A model generated the notes under the pieces. It did no database searches. It was given only the letters and a program-made list of their open reading frames with translations, and had not been told where the DNA came from. A DNA stretch of 64,000 bases from Hongsoonwoonella zoysiae (GTDB lineage: Bacteria > Pseudomonadota > Alphaproteobacteria > Rhizobiales > Stappiaceae). Location of the stretch: NCBI RefSeq assembly GCF_013266695.1, contig NZ_JABRXF010000001.1:822236-886235 (forward strand), written 5' to 3'. This document shows, piece after piece, positions 9,135-17,550 of this stretch (the stretch's first letter is position 1; each line of letters opens with the position of its first letter). A program made the position numbers and the translations under genes.

Positions 9135-9970
9135 TCCTCCACCCCAAGATCGCGAAGAACGAGGGAGCGCAACTCCGGCGTCACTTCCGGCCGCACGCCG
9201 AACCATTTCTCAAAACCCGGAACCGCCTGATGAAGCAACATGCCTAATCCGTCGACTGTCAGATTACCTCTTGCGCTTGCCTGCCGAAGAAGGCCCGTTT
9301 GAATCGGTACGTAAACGATATCGGTAACCAAGGCACTTTTCGGCAGCGGATTAAGATCGATATCGAGATCGCCATGGCCCTGCATACCAAGGGAAGTCGT
9401 ATTCACCAGCAGGCTTGCTTTCCCCACAAGATCACCAAGGTTTTCCCAGGGTCGCGCAATCGAGTCGGACCCGAAATCCTTGGCAAGTTGCCTTGCTTTT
9501 TCATGAGTACGATTCACGATGTAGACAGGTGTAAAGCCACGTTTCAAAAGGGCCCATATGACTGCCCGGGCGGCGCCTCCCGCCCCCAGAACAACCGCCG
9601 CACCGGGTATTGAATCCCAACCCGGCGCCATCTGGTCGAGATTACCCAGAAACCCGAGACCGTCAGTGTTTGCGCCGCAAAGCTTGCCGGCCTCATCGAA
9701 CCAGAGTGTATTGGCGGCGCCCATCGCTTTCGCTGTATCGTCCAACCAATCACAAGCTGTCGCGGCAGTTTCCTTGTGGGGAACCGTTACATTGCATCCG
9801 GTAAGGCCGCTTTTGGCCAAATCGCGATAAAAAGCCTCTGCGCTTTCCGGTGGAACCGCGACACGCCCGTATTCCCCGTCGATCCCGTATTTTTCCAGCC
9901 AGAACCCGTGCACCAGCGGCGAACGGGAGTGTTCCACCGGCCAACCTGTAATCGCCGCGCGTACCGTCAT
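9131..9970 (-). CDS. aroE: Shikimate dehydrogenase
   Basis: NADPH-dependent reduction of 3-dehydroshikimate in aromatic amino-acid synthesis. The substrate site is seen in [18 protein letters not shown] (catalytic K66) and GANTDGLGF (catalytic D103). The cofactor loop GAGGAARA (129-136) and NRT (153-155) indicate NADP preference. Length 279 is standard. Both ends overlap neighbours by four bases (maf upstream, coaE downstream), a tightly packed operon. Confidence 0.95.
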   Translation of the reverse strand: MTVRAAITGWPVEHSRSPLVHGFWLEKYGIDGEYGRVAVPPESAEAFYRDLAKSGLTGCNVTVPHKETAATACDWLDDTAKAMGAANTLWFDEAGKLCGANTDGLGFLGNLDQMAPGWDSIPGAAVVLGAGGAARAVIWALLKRGFTPVYIVNRTHEKARQLAKDFGSDSIARPWENLGDLVGKASLLVNTTSLGMQGHGDLDIDLNPLPKSALVTDIVYVPIQTGLLRQASARGNLTVDGLGMLLHQAVPGFEKWFGVRPEVTPELRSLVLRDLGVEE

Positions 9971-10563
9971 CCGTCGATCGCCCCGAAATCGCGAAGGAAG
10001 GCAAGCAACGGTAAAAGCGGCAACCCGAGAATGGTAAAATAATCTCCGTCGATTTTGTCGAATAACTGGATGCCGCGCCCTTCAAGCTGATAACCCCCAA
10101 CGCTTGAGAGGGCTTCATCGCCGACATCGGCAAGGTAACGCCCGATAAACCCGGGCGACAATTCGCGCATGCTCAGGCTTGCACTCGAAACGTTCCGCCA
10201 CATCGTTTCACCATTGCGCACCACGGCCACGGCCGAGTGCAGTTGATGCGTCTTGCCTGAAAGCACAAGAAGTTGCCTGCGCGCAGCATCCATATCAGCG
10301 GGTTTGGTCAAACGCTTCCCCTCGAATTCAAGCATCTGATCCGCGCCGATAATGAGCGAGTCGCTTTCCCGACCACTCACGTCTAACGCCTTCGCTTCTG
10401 CAAGCACCGCGGCAATATCCTCTACAGGAGCACAACTTTCGAGAAGAGGCGCTTCCACAGCGCGCTCGTCCAGGTCCGAGGGAACGATTCGGATTTCAAT
10501 GCCTGCGTTCTCAAGCAGACTTGCGCGGATGCGGCTCCCGCTGGCCAGAATAATTTCAGGCAT
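9967..10563 (-). CDS. maf: Maf/YceF-type nucleotide pyrophosphatase
   Basis: Hydrolyses non-canonical or modified nucleoside triphosphates (house-cleaning). The N-terminal [12 protein letters not shown] is the Maf phosphate-binding loop, diverged from the more usual SxSPRR pattern. GADQ (73-76) and SGKTHQLHS follow as in the YceF subgroup, for which m7GTP is the known substrate. The 198-residue form starting at 10563 was chosen; a longer frame starts inside the upstream gene. Sits between PPSR and aroE in the origin-flanking operon. Substrate preference is inferred. Confidence 0.87.
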   Translation of the reverse strand: MPEIILASGSRIRASLLENAGIEIRIVPSDLDERAVEAPLLESCAPVEDIAAVLAEAKALDVSGRESDSLIIGADQMLEFEGKRLTKPADMDAARRQLLVLSGKTHQLHSAVAVVRNGETMWRNVSSASLSMRELSPGFIGRYLADVGDEALSSVGGYQLEGRGIQLFDKIDGDYFTILGLPLLPLLAFLRDFGAIDG

Positions 10564-10603
10564 GATTTTTCTTTCGATTTTAACGCTACTTATCATCCGG
10601 GTT

Positions 10604-11485
10604 TCACTTTTCATCCACCCGATGGTCGCGCAGAAGCGCCATTATTTCGGCCGCCGTCTCCTCGATGGATCGGCGCGTAACGTCGATCAGCGGCCACCCG
10701 CGCTCCGCGCATAGCCGCCTGGTGCTTGATACCTCATGCGCGATCTGACGGCGGTCTGTATAGCTTTCGTTCTGATACGACACCGCATTCAGCGCCAGCA
10801 CCCTGTTCTGCCGGACCTGCTGGATCCTTTCCGCCGATGCGACGAGGCCGACGACCAGCGGGTGGGTGATTTCATCAAGCTGAGGCGGAAGCGGAATCTC
10901 GGGCACCATCGGTATATTCGCGGCCTTGATCCCGCGGTTCGCGAGATAGATACAGGTCGGCGTCTTGGAGGTCCTGCTGATGCCGACAAGAACGACGTCG
11001 GCCTCATTCAGGTCACCCGGAACCTGGCCGTCATCATGCAGCATAGTGTAATTGAGAGCTTCGATACGGCCGAAATAATCCGCATCCAGGGCATGTTGAC
11101 CCCCGATACGCCCCGTCCAGGCAACATTCAGATACGACTGGAAAATATTGAAAACAGGCTGCAGCACATTCACGCAGGGAACCGAGAGATCGAGGCAGAC
11201 GCGCTCAAGCCGCGCGGCAACGTCTTTATCGACGAGAGTGTAAAGCACAATTCCCGGCGCGGTCTCGATTTCGCCGACAACCCGGTCGAGCTGCTTTTGG
11301 GAGCGGACGAGAGGGTAGACGTGCTCGATCGCCTGCACATCCTCATATTGAACCGTCGCCGCTCGGGCAACCGTCATCAGCGTTTCACCGGTTGAATCCG
11401 AAACCATGTGCAAATGGAAGAAGTTACCGGACTTTCCCAAGCTCTTGTCCCCAATTGTCGCCGACACCATTTGATCGACGTGCAT
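10604..11485 (-). CDS. Pyruvate, phosphate dikinase regulatory kinase/pyrophosphorylase (DUF299)
   Basis: Bifunctional serine/threonine kinase and phosphorylase that inactivates and reactivates PPDK or PEP synthase. The domain starts with [15 protein letters not shown]. The P-loop-like [11 protein letters not shown] and the later [12 protein letters not shown] are family hallmarks. The frame opens at a TTG at 11497; the ATG at 11485 (293 residues) is preferred, and an ATG at 11470 is possible. This is the family found beside oriC opposite hemE in Caulobacter and rhizobia, which matters more for locating the origin than for the metabolism. Confidence 0.88.
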   Translation of the reverse strand: MHVDQMVSATIGDKSLGKSGNFFHLHMVSDSTGETLMTVARAATVQYEDVQAIEHVYPLVRSQKQLDRVVGEIETAPGIVLYTLVDKDVAARLERVCLDLSVPCVNVLQPVFNIFQSYLNVAWTGRIGGQHALDADYFGRIEALNYTMLHDDGQVPGDLNEADVVLVGISRTSKTPTCIYLANRGIKAANIPMVPEIPLPPQLDEITHPLVVGLVASAERIQQVRQNRVLALNAVSYQNESYTDRRQIAHEVSSTRRLCAERGWPLIDVTRRSIEETAAEIMALLRDHRVDEK

Positions 11486-11868
11486 AAACGAGCTCAAAGG
11501 CGGCGATTTCGAAAAATCATGCCCGTATTGGAAATTCGATCAACACCCGATGTCATCATGCGTGACTCATGCGTAACGTTTAGCGCCCGTGGGGAAAAGT
11601 GATTTGTTCTTCGGATATCCTCACATTGTCCGCAGGCGCCTAAAAGGTTAATAAAGCGTTAACAAAGGAATATCTTATTGAGAACGAAGCGTTAAATCGA
11701 TTTCATAAAATTTGGGCTGCGTCATAAAGACTTGGTTATCCATCCTTTCGCGCAAACTCAAGATCATGTAGACGAGTGAGGAAAACCGGATAATCCATGC
11801 AATCCAACGCCAATCAAAAACAATAGACTCTTTCAAAAAGATTCTTTGTTTTTTAGAGGGAGCAAACT
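11486..11868. other. oriC: Putative chromosomal replication origin (oriC) beside hemE
   Basis: 383 bases without a convincing gene lie between divergent PPSR and hemE, the place where the origin is known in Caulobacter and where rhizobial origins have been mapped near hemE. It is clearly more AT-rich than its surroundings, especially 11641-11720 and 11805-11852. It holds a perfect CtrA site (11648-11662), three GANTC methylation sites (11564, 11826, 11840), and two TTATCC cores in opposite orientation (11736-11741 forward, 11788-11793 reverse), each only a partial match to the DnaA box. Full-consensus DnaA boxes are not seen. The call rests mainly on synteny. Confidence 0.7.
11648..11662. promoter_or_regulatory. 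CtrA binding site, TTAA-N7-TTAA
   Basis: TTAA, seven bases (TAAAGCG), TTAA: a perfect match to the full CtrA recognition sequence. In Caulobacter, CtrA bound at such sites in the origin blocks re-initiation. Another GCGTTAA half-like sequence lies at 11690-11695. The assignment is by consensus only. Confidence 0.65.
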
Positions 11869-12909
11869 GTGCCCGATACCGCGTCATCGTCTCGAGCAAT
11901 CGTCCGGGCCTTGAGTGGCGAAAGGTTATGGCCACCCCCCGTCTGGATGATGCGTCAAGCAGGACGCTATCTCCCTGAATATCGAGAAGCGCGGAAGGCC
12001 AAACCAAATTTTCTCGATTTTTGTTACGATACGGATCTCGCGACCGAAGTGACGCTTCAGCCGATACGTCGTTACGGCTTCGATGCAGCAATACTGTTTT
12101 CCGATATTTTCGTGGTCCCGGATGCGCTGGGATATCCAGTCCGCTTCGAAGAGGGACGCGGGCCGGTGCTGGAGCCCTTGTCGGAAACGCTTGTACGTGG
12201 ACTTGATCGGGAACGGGCGAAATCGCACCTTGATCCTGTGATCGCCACCGTGAAGCGGTTGCGGGAAGAACTACCGCGCGAAACAGGGCTCCTGGGTTTC
12301 TGCGGGGCGCCCTGGACGGTTGCATGCTATTCGGTAGCGGGACATACCACCCAAGACCAGACAGCAGCCAGGATCGGCTCCTATCGCGATCCGGACCTGC
12401 TGCAGGCTTTCATCGATGAATTGGTACCCGCGTCGATCGATTATCTGGTGCGCCAGCTTGAAGCGGGGGCGGATGCCGTGCAGATCTTCGATACATGGGC
12501 TGGCGTGCTTGACGACGAAGGCTTCAAACGTTGGTCGGTCGCGCCGACGAGGGAAATCGTCTCCGGTGTGAAGGCTCGTGCGCGCGATGCCAGGATTATC
12601 GGATTCCCGAAAGCATCTGCCGCGCGTTTGTTCGATTATATCGAGGAAACGGGTGTGGATGCGATGGGGCTTGACTGGACGGTACCGGCTTCACTTGCTC
12701 GGGAAATCCAGAAAAAGGTGCCAATCCAGGGAAATATGGATCCCATGCGCCTTGTGGCTGGTGGTCGCGCGCTCGATGAGGGGGTGGATAGGGTTCTGGA
12801 GGAGCTTGGCCGAGGACCGCTTGTCTTCAACCTTGGGCACGGCGTTACACCGGATGCGGACCCTGACAACGTGAAGCGGATGGTAGATCGTGTCCGCCAA
12901 GCTGGCTGA
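11869..12909 (+). CDS. hemE: Uroporphyrinogen decarboxylase
   Basis: Removes four carboxyl groups from uroporphyrinogen III in haem synthesis. PPVWMMRQAGRYLPEY (about 23-38) is the substrate-binding signature. The later GFCGAPWTVACY and FNLGHGVTPDADPDNV are diagnostic. Length 346 is normal. It starts with GTG at 11869, supported by an AGAGGGAGC ribosome site. First gene rightward from the putative origin, followed after 11 bases by hemJ, the next oxidation step but one in the same pathway. Confidence 0.96.
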   Translation: MPDTASSSRAIVRALSGERLWPPPVWMMRQAGRYLPEYREARKAKPNFLDFCYDTDLATEVTLQPIRRYGFDAAILFSDIFVVPDALGYPVRFEEGRGPVLEPLSETLVRGLDRERAKSHLDPVIATVKRLREELPRETGLLGFCGAPWTVACYSVAGHTTQDQTAARIGSYRDPDLLQAFIDELVPASIDYLVRQLEAGADAVQIFDTWAGVLDDEGFKRWSVAPTREIVSGVKARARDARIIGFPKASAARLFDYIEETGVDAMGLDWTVPASLAREIQKKVPIQGNMDPMRLVAGGRALDEGVDRVLEELGRGPLVFNLGHGVTPDADPDNVKRMVDRVRQAG

Positions 12910-12920
12910 AGAGGCGGCTG

Positions 12921-13349
12921 ATGGACCTTTATTCCTGGATCAAGGCACTCCATGTGATGTCGATCATCGCCTGGATGGCGGGTCTGTTTTATCTCCCGAG
13001 GCTCTTCGTCTATCACGCTGCAGCCGCCGCCGGATCGGAGAAGGCGGAAACCTTCAAGATCATGGAACGCAGGTTGATGGTGGCGATCATGCGACCGGCC
13101 ATGGGCGCAAGTTGGATTTTCGGCCTTTGGGTGGCCTATCTCGGCGATGCTTTCACGCAAGGATGGTTTCACGCCAAGCTGTTGCTTGTCGTTCTTATGA
13201 CGGCATTTCACGAATATCTGGGGAGTTGCCTCAAGAAGTTTGCGGCCGACCGGAACGACAAGTCGGAGCGATTTTACCGAATAATAAACGAAGTTCCGAC
13301 AGTCTTGATGATCGGGATCGTTATCCTGGTGATCGTGCGGCCGTTCTGA
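12921..13349 (+). CDS. hemJ: Protoporphyrinogen IX oxidase HemJ (membrane)
   Basis: Oxidises protoporphyrinogen IX to protoporphyrin IX in bacteria without HemG or HemY. A 142-residue membrane protein with about four hydrophobic segments (roughly 10-30, 55-75, 85-105, 125-140). The conserved N-terminal block WIKALHVMSIIAWMAGLFY holds the invariant His (H11). Placement next to hemE fits a haem-pathway role and argues against an unknown UPF0093 function. Likely co-transcribed with hemE. Confidence 0.9.
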   Translation: MDLYSWIKALHVMSIIAWMAGLFYLPRLFVYHAAAAAGSEKAETFKIMERRLMVAIMRPAMGASWIFGLWVAYLGDAFTQGWFHAKLLLVVLMTAFHEYLGSCLKKFAADRNDKSERFYRIINEVPTVLMIGIVILVIVRPF

Positions 13350-13636
13350 GCCACCTGTTTTCGTTTGCTGGTTCTGTGAATCGATTGAATATTAAAAGAA
13401 AGTTATAGAGAGGTTTGAACTCGTAATTACACTTGCCGTAGGCTTACGAAGCATATATTTTCAGGTTAATCGAAATCGTGCGGACATGGTGGCCTTGGAA
13501 CTGGAAGGCGCCAGGCTTCGGTTCTCCCCTAAGTCAAAGATCCGCAAATCTCTCCCACCTTTTTGCGTTTCCTCTGGCGCGGCATTCCCGCTGAAGCTGA
13601 AACATACCTCCCAACTGAGAAAAAGAAGATACTGCC

Positions 13637-14908
13637 TTGTCAATCAAAGAGCTGAAACTCTCAGATCTTAAAGAGAAAACTCCGACAGAGCTGCTGGCGT
13701 TTGCGGAAGAGAATGAGGTCGAAAACGCCAGCACGATGCGCAAGCAGGAACTGATGTTTGCGATCCTGAAGCAGCTCGCCGCCAAGGATGTCGATATTAT
13801 CGGCGAAGGCGTGGTGGAGGTGCTGCAGGATGGTTTTGGTTTCCTGCGCTCGCCGGATGCGAATTATCTGCCAGGGCCGGACGATATTTATGTGTCCCCC
13901 TCGCAAATACGGCGGTTCTCGCTTCGCACTGGCGATACCGTGGAAGGCGAGATCCGCAGCCCCAAGGAAGGCGAACGATATTTCGCCCTCCTGAAAGTCA
14001 ACTCGATCAACTTCGAGGATCCTGATAAGGCGCGCCACAAGGTTCATTTCGACAACCTGACACCGCTTTATCCGGACTCGCGGTTCGTGATGGAGGTCGA
14101 AAATCCCGGCTCGAAGGATTTTTCGGCTCGGGTCATCGATATTGTTGCGCCGCTCGGCAAAGGCCAACGCGGGTTGATCACCGCTCCGCCGCGTACGGGC
14201 AAGACTGTGTTCCTCCAGAACATTGCCAAATCGATCACGACGAACCATCCGGAATGCTATCTGATCGTTCTTCTGATCGACGAGCGCCCGGAAGAAGTGA
14301 CAGACATGCAGCGCACGGTGAATGGCGAGGTGATTTCCTCTACCTTCGATGAGCCTGCAGCACGCCATGTACAGGTTGCCGAAATGGTGATCGAAAAGGC
14401 CAAGCGCCTCGTTGAACATGGCCGTGATGTCGTGATCCTGCTGGATTCCATTACCCGCCTCGGCCGCGCCTACAACACTGTCGTGCCATCTTCCGGCAAG
14501 GTGCTGACAGGCGGTGTGGATGCGAATGCCCTTCAGCGTCCGAAGCGCTTTTTCGGTGCCGCCCGTAATATCGAGGAGGGCGGCTCGCTCACAATTATCG
14601 CGACCGCGCTGATCGATACCGGCAGCCGTATGGATGAGGTTATCTTCGAAGAGTTCAAGGGAACCGGTAACTCCGAAATCATCCTGGACCGCAAGATTTC
14701 CGACAAGCGCGTTTTCCCGGCGATCGATATTCAGCGTTCGGGCACGCGTAAGGAAGAGCTTTTGGTTGCACCGGACAGGCTCAAGAAGACCTTCGTTCTT
14801 CGCCGCATCCTCAATCCGATGGGAACGGTCGATGCGATCGAGTTTCTTATGGACAAACTCAGGCAGACGAAATCGAACGAGGATTTCTTCGATTCCATGA
14901 ACACCTGA
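13637..14908 (+). CDS. rho: Transcription termination factor Rho
   Basis: Hexameric RNA helicase that ends transcription. Domains run N-terminal helical (1-50), cold-shock RNA-binding fold (about 53-120, with DGFGFLRSP) and RecA-like ATPase with P-loop APPRTGKT (183-190). [15 protein letters not shown] and the R-loop segment [20 protein letters not shown] follow. The start is a TTG at 13637 (reading Ser-Ile-Lys next), which gives the family's N-terminus. A 287-base spacer separates it from hemJ, long enough for the autoregulatory leader known for rho. A hairpin terminator follows at 14938. Confidence 0.96.
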   Translation: MSIKELKLSDLKEKTPTELLAFAEENEVENASTMRKQELMFAILKQLAAKDVDIIGEGVVEVLQDGFGFLRSPDANYLPGPDDIYVSPSQIRRFSLRTGDTVEGEIRSPKEGERYFALLKVNSINFEDPDKARHKVHFDNLTPLYPDSRFVMEVENPGSKDFSARVIDIVAPLGKGQRGLITAPPRTGKTVFLQNIAKSITTNHPECYLIVLLIDERPEEVTDMQRTVNGEVISSTFDEPAARHVQVAEMVIEKAKRLVEHGRDVVILLDSITRLGRAYNTVVPSSGKVLTGGVDANALQRPKRFFGAARNIEEGGSLTIIATALIDTGSRMDEVIFEEFKGTGNSEIILDRKISDKRVFPAIDIQRSGTRKEELLVAPDRLKKTFVLRRILNPMGTVDAIEFLMDKLRQTKSNEDFFDSMNT

Positions 14909-14937
14909 CCGGACGGAGCAATCCATTCGGAATTTCG

Positions 14938-14968
14938 AAGGGCGTCCTGATCTGGTGGCGCCCTTTTT
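14938..14968 (+). terminator. Intrinsic terminator after rho
   Basis: AAGGGCG (14938-14944) pairs with CGCCCTT (14959-14965) across a 14-base loop and is followed by a run of T to 14968. It lies 30 bases after the rho stop. Confidence 0.8.
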
Positions 14969-15097
14969 GATTGCCGGGTGTTGAACCCTGGAACAAGTCC
15001 CGCGAAATCAGGATCCGATTTCGCGAAGGAAATATCCGAGTTTACTCCGGCTCCGTAAGCCGCCCGGAGAATATTGCTACTAGAGCGAGTTCTTTTT

Positions 15098-15118
15098 ACG
15101 AAAGCGGTCCGCTTTCGT
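15098..15118. repeat. 21-base perfect inverted repeat
   Basis: ACGAAAGCGG and CCGCTTTCGT flank one central T. As RNA it would fold into an eight- or nine-pair hairpin, but no T run follows. It lies 42 bases before a parS-like site; it could be a repressor operator, a small interspersed repeat or a structural element. Confidence 0.5.
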
Positions 15119-15160
15119 GGACAGCGCTTTGGTGCATTGGCAAGCTATGTTGTGGACGGG

Positions 15161-15176
15161 TGTTTCACGTGAATCA
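15161..15176. promoter_or_regulatory. parS: parS-like site 1 (15 of 16 bases)
   Basis: TGTTTCACGTGAATCA differs from the ParB site TGTTTCACGTGAAACA at one base. Intergenic, upstream of the acetyltransferase and about 6 kb from parA-parB. Confidence 0.75.
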
Positions 15177-15219
15177 TGTCGCGGCGATTTTCTATATAAC
15201 CTTGATTGGGAGCTGACCC

Positions 15220-15894
15220 ATGCTCTTGGAATCAGAGCGATTGATTATTCGTGATTGGAATGACAGCGATTTGCGGCCATCACGAAACATGAACGCCGAT
15301 CCGCACGTGATGCGATATTTTCCATCTGTTCTGTCATCCGCGGAATCTGATGCCTTCGTAGAACGTTGTAAATCGAAGATTGGACGGGATGGATTCTCCC
15401 TTTTTCCCTTGGAATTGAAAGAATCCGGGAAATTTAAAGGAACTGCCGGACTGAGTCCGCCCGATTACGAAAAGCCGCTTCCGTTTGAACCATGTGTCGA
15501 AATTGGATGGCGCTCGCCGGTTTCATCTTGGCGAAAGGGTTACGGTAGCGAAGCGGCGCGGGCACTACTGGGATTCGGATTCGAAACATTGGGTCTGGAT
15601 GAGATTGTCTCTTTCACAGCTACACTCAACAAGCGTTCCGCACGGGTGATGGAGAGGATTGGGCTGGCCCGCTATCATGATAGCGATTTCATGCATCCAA
15701 TGATTGCTGAGGGAGATTCGTTGAGGCCCCATATTCCTTATCGAATGCAGCGGGCGACCTGGTGTCAGTCAGCACCGTGCCGGATTCACGTGAAACAGGC
15801 TTACACATCCGCGATACAAGAGCGTTCACCGGTGCGTATACCGAGCGAAAGCTTTTCTTTCGGTACATCGACGATCGAATCGGATGCAGAATAA
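15220..15894 (+). CDS. GNAT acetyltransferase (RimJ/RimL-like) with unusual C-terminal tail
   Basis: An acetyl-CoA-dependent N-acetyltransferase of the RimJ/RimL type; substrate unknown. The N-terminus ESERLIIRDWNDSD is typical, as is the acetyl-CoA loop SWRKGYGSEAARAL (about 107-120) and the closing SFTATLNKRSARVMERIG. The GNAT fold should end near residue 177 (HIPYRM). The remaining ~48 residues resemble translated non-coding DNA and overlap a parS-like site and a small hairpin (15846-15862). A lost stop codon is a possible explanation. It overlaps no other gene and ends 41 bases before mnmE. Confidence 0.75.
   Translation: MLLESERLIIRDWNDSDLRPSRNMNADPHVMRYFPSVLSSAESDAFVERCKSKIGRDGFSLFPLELKESGKFKGTAGLSPPDYEKPLPFEPCVEIGWRSPVSSWRKGYGSEAARALLGFGFETLGLDEIVSFTATLNKRSARVMERIGLARYHDSDFMHPMIAEGDSLRPHIPYRMQRATWCQSAPCRIHVKQAYTSAIQERSPVRIPSESFSFGTSTIESDAE
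15782..15797. promoter_or_regulatory. parS: parS-like site 2 (14 of 16 bases)
   Basis: GGATTCACGTGAAACA keeps the central TTCACGTGAA and the right arm of the ParB site but differs at two left-arm positions. It lies in the unusual tail of the acetyltransferase frame. The weakest of the four. Confidence 0.55.
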
Positions 15895-15935
15895 TCTTCA
15901 ACCGCGATCAAGCACTATACGAGACGAAGAAGGAT

Positions 15936-17279
15936 ATGACAGAGCGTGACACGATTTATGCGCTTTCGAGCGGAGCATTGCCGGCAGGTGTAGCTGTTAT
16001 CCGCATTTCCGGCCAGCTCGCGGGCGATATAGGAGCGCAGATGCTGGATGGATCTTTTAGCCCTAGAAAAGCGCACCTTCGGAAAATTCTTCATCCCGGT
16101 ACAGGGGAGATGATCGATGAAGCGCTCGTAATCTGGTTTCCGGCGCCGAACAGTTTTACCGGTGAAGATGTCCTGGAAATTCAATGCCATGGCGGGCGTG
16201 CAGTCGTGACGTCTATTTTGTCGGCTCTTGAATGTTTTCCTGACGTTCGTCCCGCTGAGGCAGGAGAATTCACCCGACGGGCGTTTGATGCAGGGCGACT
16301 GGATCTTACCGAGGTGGAGGGCCTTTCTGATCTGATAGCCGCAGAGACGGAGGTACAGAGGCGACAGGCCCTTCGGCAATTGGGGGGAGGGCTGTCCGAA
16401 CTTTACGAGGGGTGGCGACGGGAATTGCTAAGGGCCCGTTCCCTTATCGAGGCTGAGTTGGATTTCGCCGATGAAGATGACGTGCCCGCTTCTGTATCCC
16501 AAAGCGTGTGGGCGAACGTTCGGTCTCTCGCAGACCTCATTGAAGATCACCTGTCCCGGTCCAAAATTGCCGAAAGACTGCGCAGGGGCATCCAGATTGT
16601 GCTGGCTGGTCCGCCCAATGCAGGCAAGTCGAGCCTCATGAATGCGTTGTCAAAGCGGGACGTCGCGATCGTCACCGAGGAAGCGGGAACGACGCGCGAT
16701 GTCTTGGAAGTCCATCTCGATCTGGACGGACTGCCGGTCACTCTGGTAGATACCGCCGGCATTCGCGAAGCTGAAGGGCTGGTTGAAAGGGAGGGCATTC
16801 GACGCGCGCGGGAGCGGATGCGACAGGCTGATGTTGTATTGTGGCTTATGCCGGCCAATGAAGGAGCCCCTGCACAGCCGGATGAACTTTTAAGTGGGAT
16901 GGAAATGCCTCCGGTATGGATGATCTTGTCGAAGGCGGATCTTGGCCTGGGCGAAATGGCTAAGGCGGCGGTGGGATCAATCGCTGTTTCCACAAAAACG
17001 CCTCGCGGACTGGATCAATTGATCTGGGACCTGGGGAAATTCGCATCAGCGCGTCTCGCGCTATCGGAAGAACCGCTTGCGACAAGAGAGCGCCATCGCT
17101 TGCACCTTCAGGATTGCCTGACGGCCCTTGAACGTTCGTTGGATTCGGATTCGAAACCACTTGAACTTCGGGCCGAAGACCTTAGAGCTGCGGCTGAAGC
17201 GCTGGGGCGGATATCTGGTCGGATCGATGTTGAGGATTTGTTGGACGTGATATTTGGCGAATTTTGTATCGGTAAGTAA
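15936..17279 (+). CDS. mnmE: tRNA uridine-5-carboxymethylaminomethyl modification GTPase MnmE
   Basis: Works with MnmG to modify wobble uridine 34 of several tRNAs. The N-terminal folate-binding domain, helical domain and inserted G domain are present: G1 GPPNAGKS (225-232), GTTRD (251-255) and DTAG (272-275). The C-terminal CIGK (444-447) is intact. The G4 motif reads SKAD (332-335) instead of the usual NKxD, which is odd for a guanine-specific GTPase. The ATG at 15936 gives the 447-residue family length; the longer frame from 15762 only repeats the acetyltransferase tail region. mnmG follows after ~270 bases. Confidence 0.93.
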   Translation: MTERDTIYALSSGALPAGVAVIRISGQLAGDIGAQMLDGSFSPRKAHLRKILHPGTGEMIDEALVIWFPAPNSFTGEDVLEIQCHGGRAVVTSILSALECFPDVRPAEAGEFTRRAFDAGRLDLTEVEGLSDLIAAETEVQRRQALRQLGGGLSELYEGWRRELLRARSLIEAELDFADEDDVPASVSQSVWANVRSLADLIEDHLSRSKIAERLRRGIQIVLAGPPNAGKSSLMNALSKRDVAIVTEEAGTTRDVLEVHLDLDGLPVTLVDTAGIREAEGLVEREGIRRARERMRQADVVLWLMPANEGAPAQPDELLSGMEMPPVWMILSKADLGLGEMAKAAVGSIAVSTKTPRGLDQLIWDLGKFASARLALSEEPLATRERHRLHLQDCLTALERSLDSDSKPLELRAEDLRAAAEALGRISGRIDVEDLLDVIFGEFCIGK

Positions 17280-17285
17280 ATAAAA

Positions 17286-17301
17286 TGTTTCACGTGAAAC
17301 G
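17286..17301. promoter_or_regulatory. parS: parS-like site 3 (15 of 16 bases)
   Basis: TGTTTCACGTGAAACG contains the complete 14-base palindrome GTTTCACGTGAAAC of the ParB site. It starts six bases after the mnmE stop codon, in the mnmE-mnmG spacer. Confidence 0.85.
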
Positions 17302-17550
17302 CTAGATCCAGCGATCGATTCAGAATCGAAACATATGTCGGACCATTAAAACCTAACACCTCGTATTTATCTCTTGCGCGGAGAAATCGGCTTCTATTCC
17401 CGTTGGGCATGCTTTGGCGGAATTCCTCGCATCGCTTGGCTATTCCGAGGCAAATGGTGTATCACCGGCCCGCTAGAAGGCTTTGGCATTTATAATCCAT
17501 CTTCCCGTTGCAAGTACCCACGTAGAGCAAGTTTACCATCAGGAGCCAGG

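Larger units (their letters stand above)
14909..15219. other. rho-GNAT intergenic region
   Basis: About 310 bases without a gene. It contains the rho terminator (14938-14968), a perfect inverted repeat at 15098-15118 and a parS-like site at 15161-15176. AT-rich sequence at 15180-15215 just before the acetyltransferase start could hold its promoter. Confidence 0.55.

Noticed and set aside
13392-13406. TTAA-N7-TTAT before rho
   Set aside because: One base short of the full CtrA consensus; AT-rich spacers give such partial matches easily.
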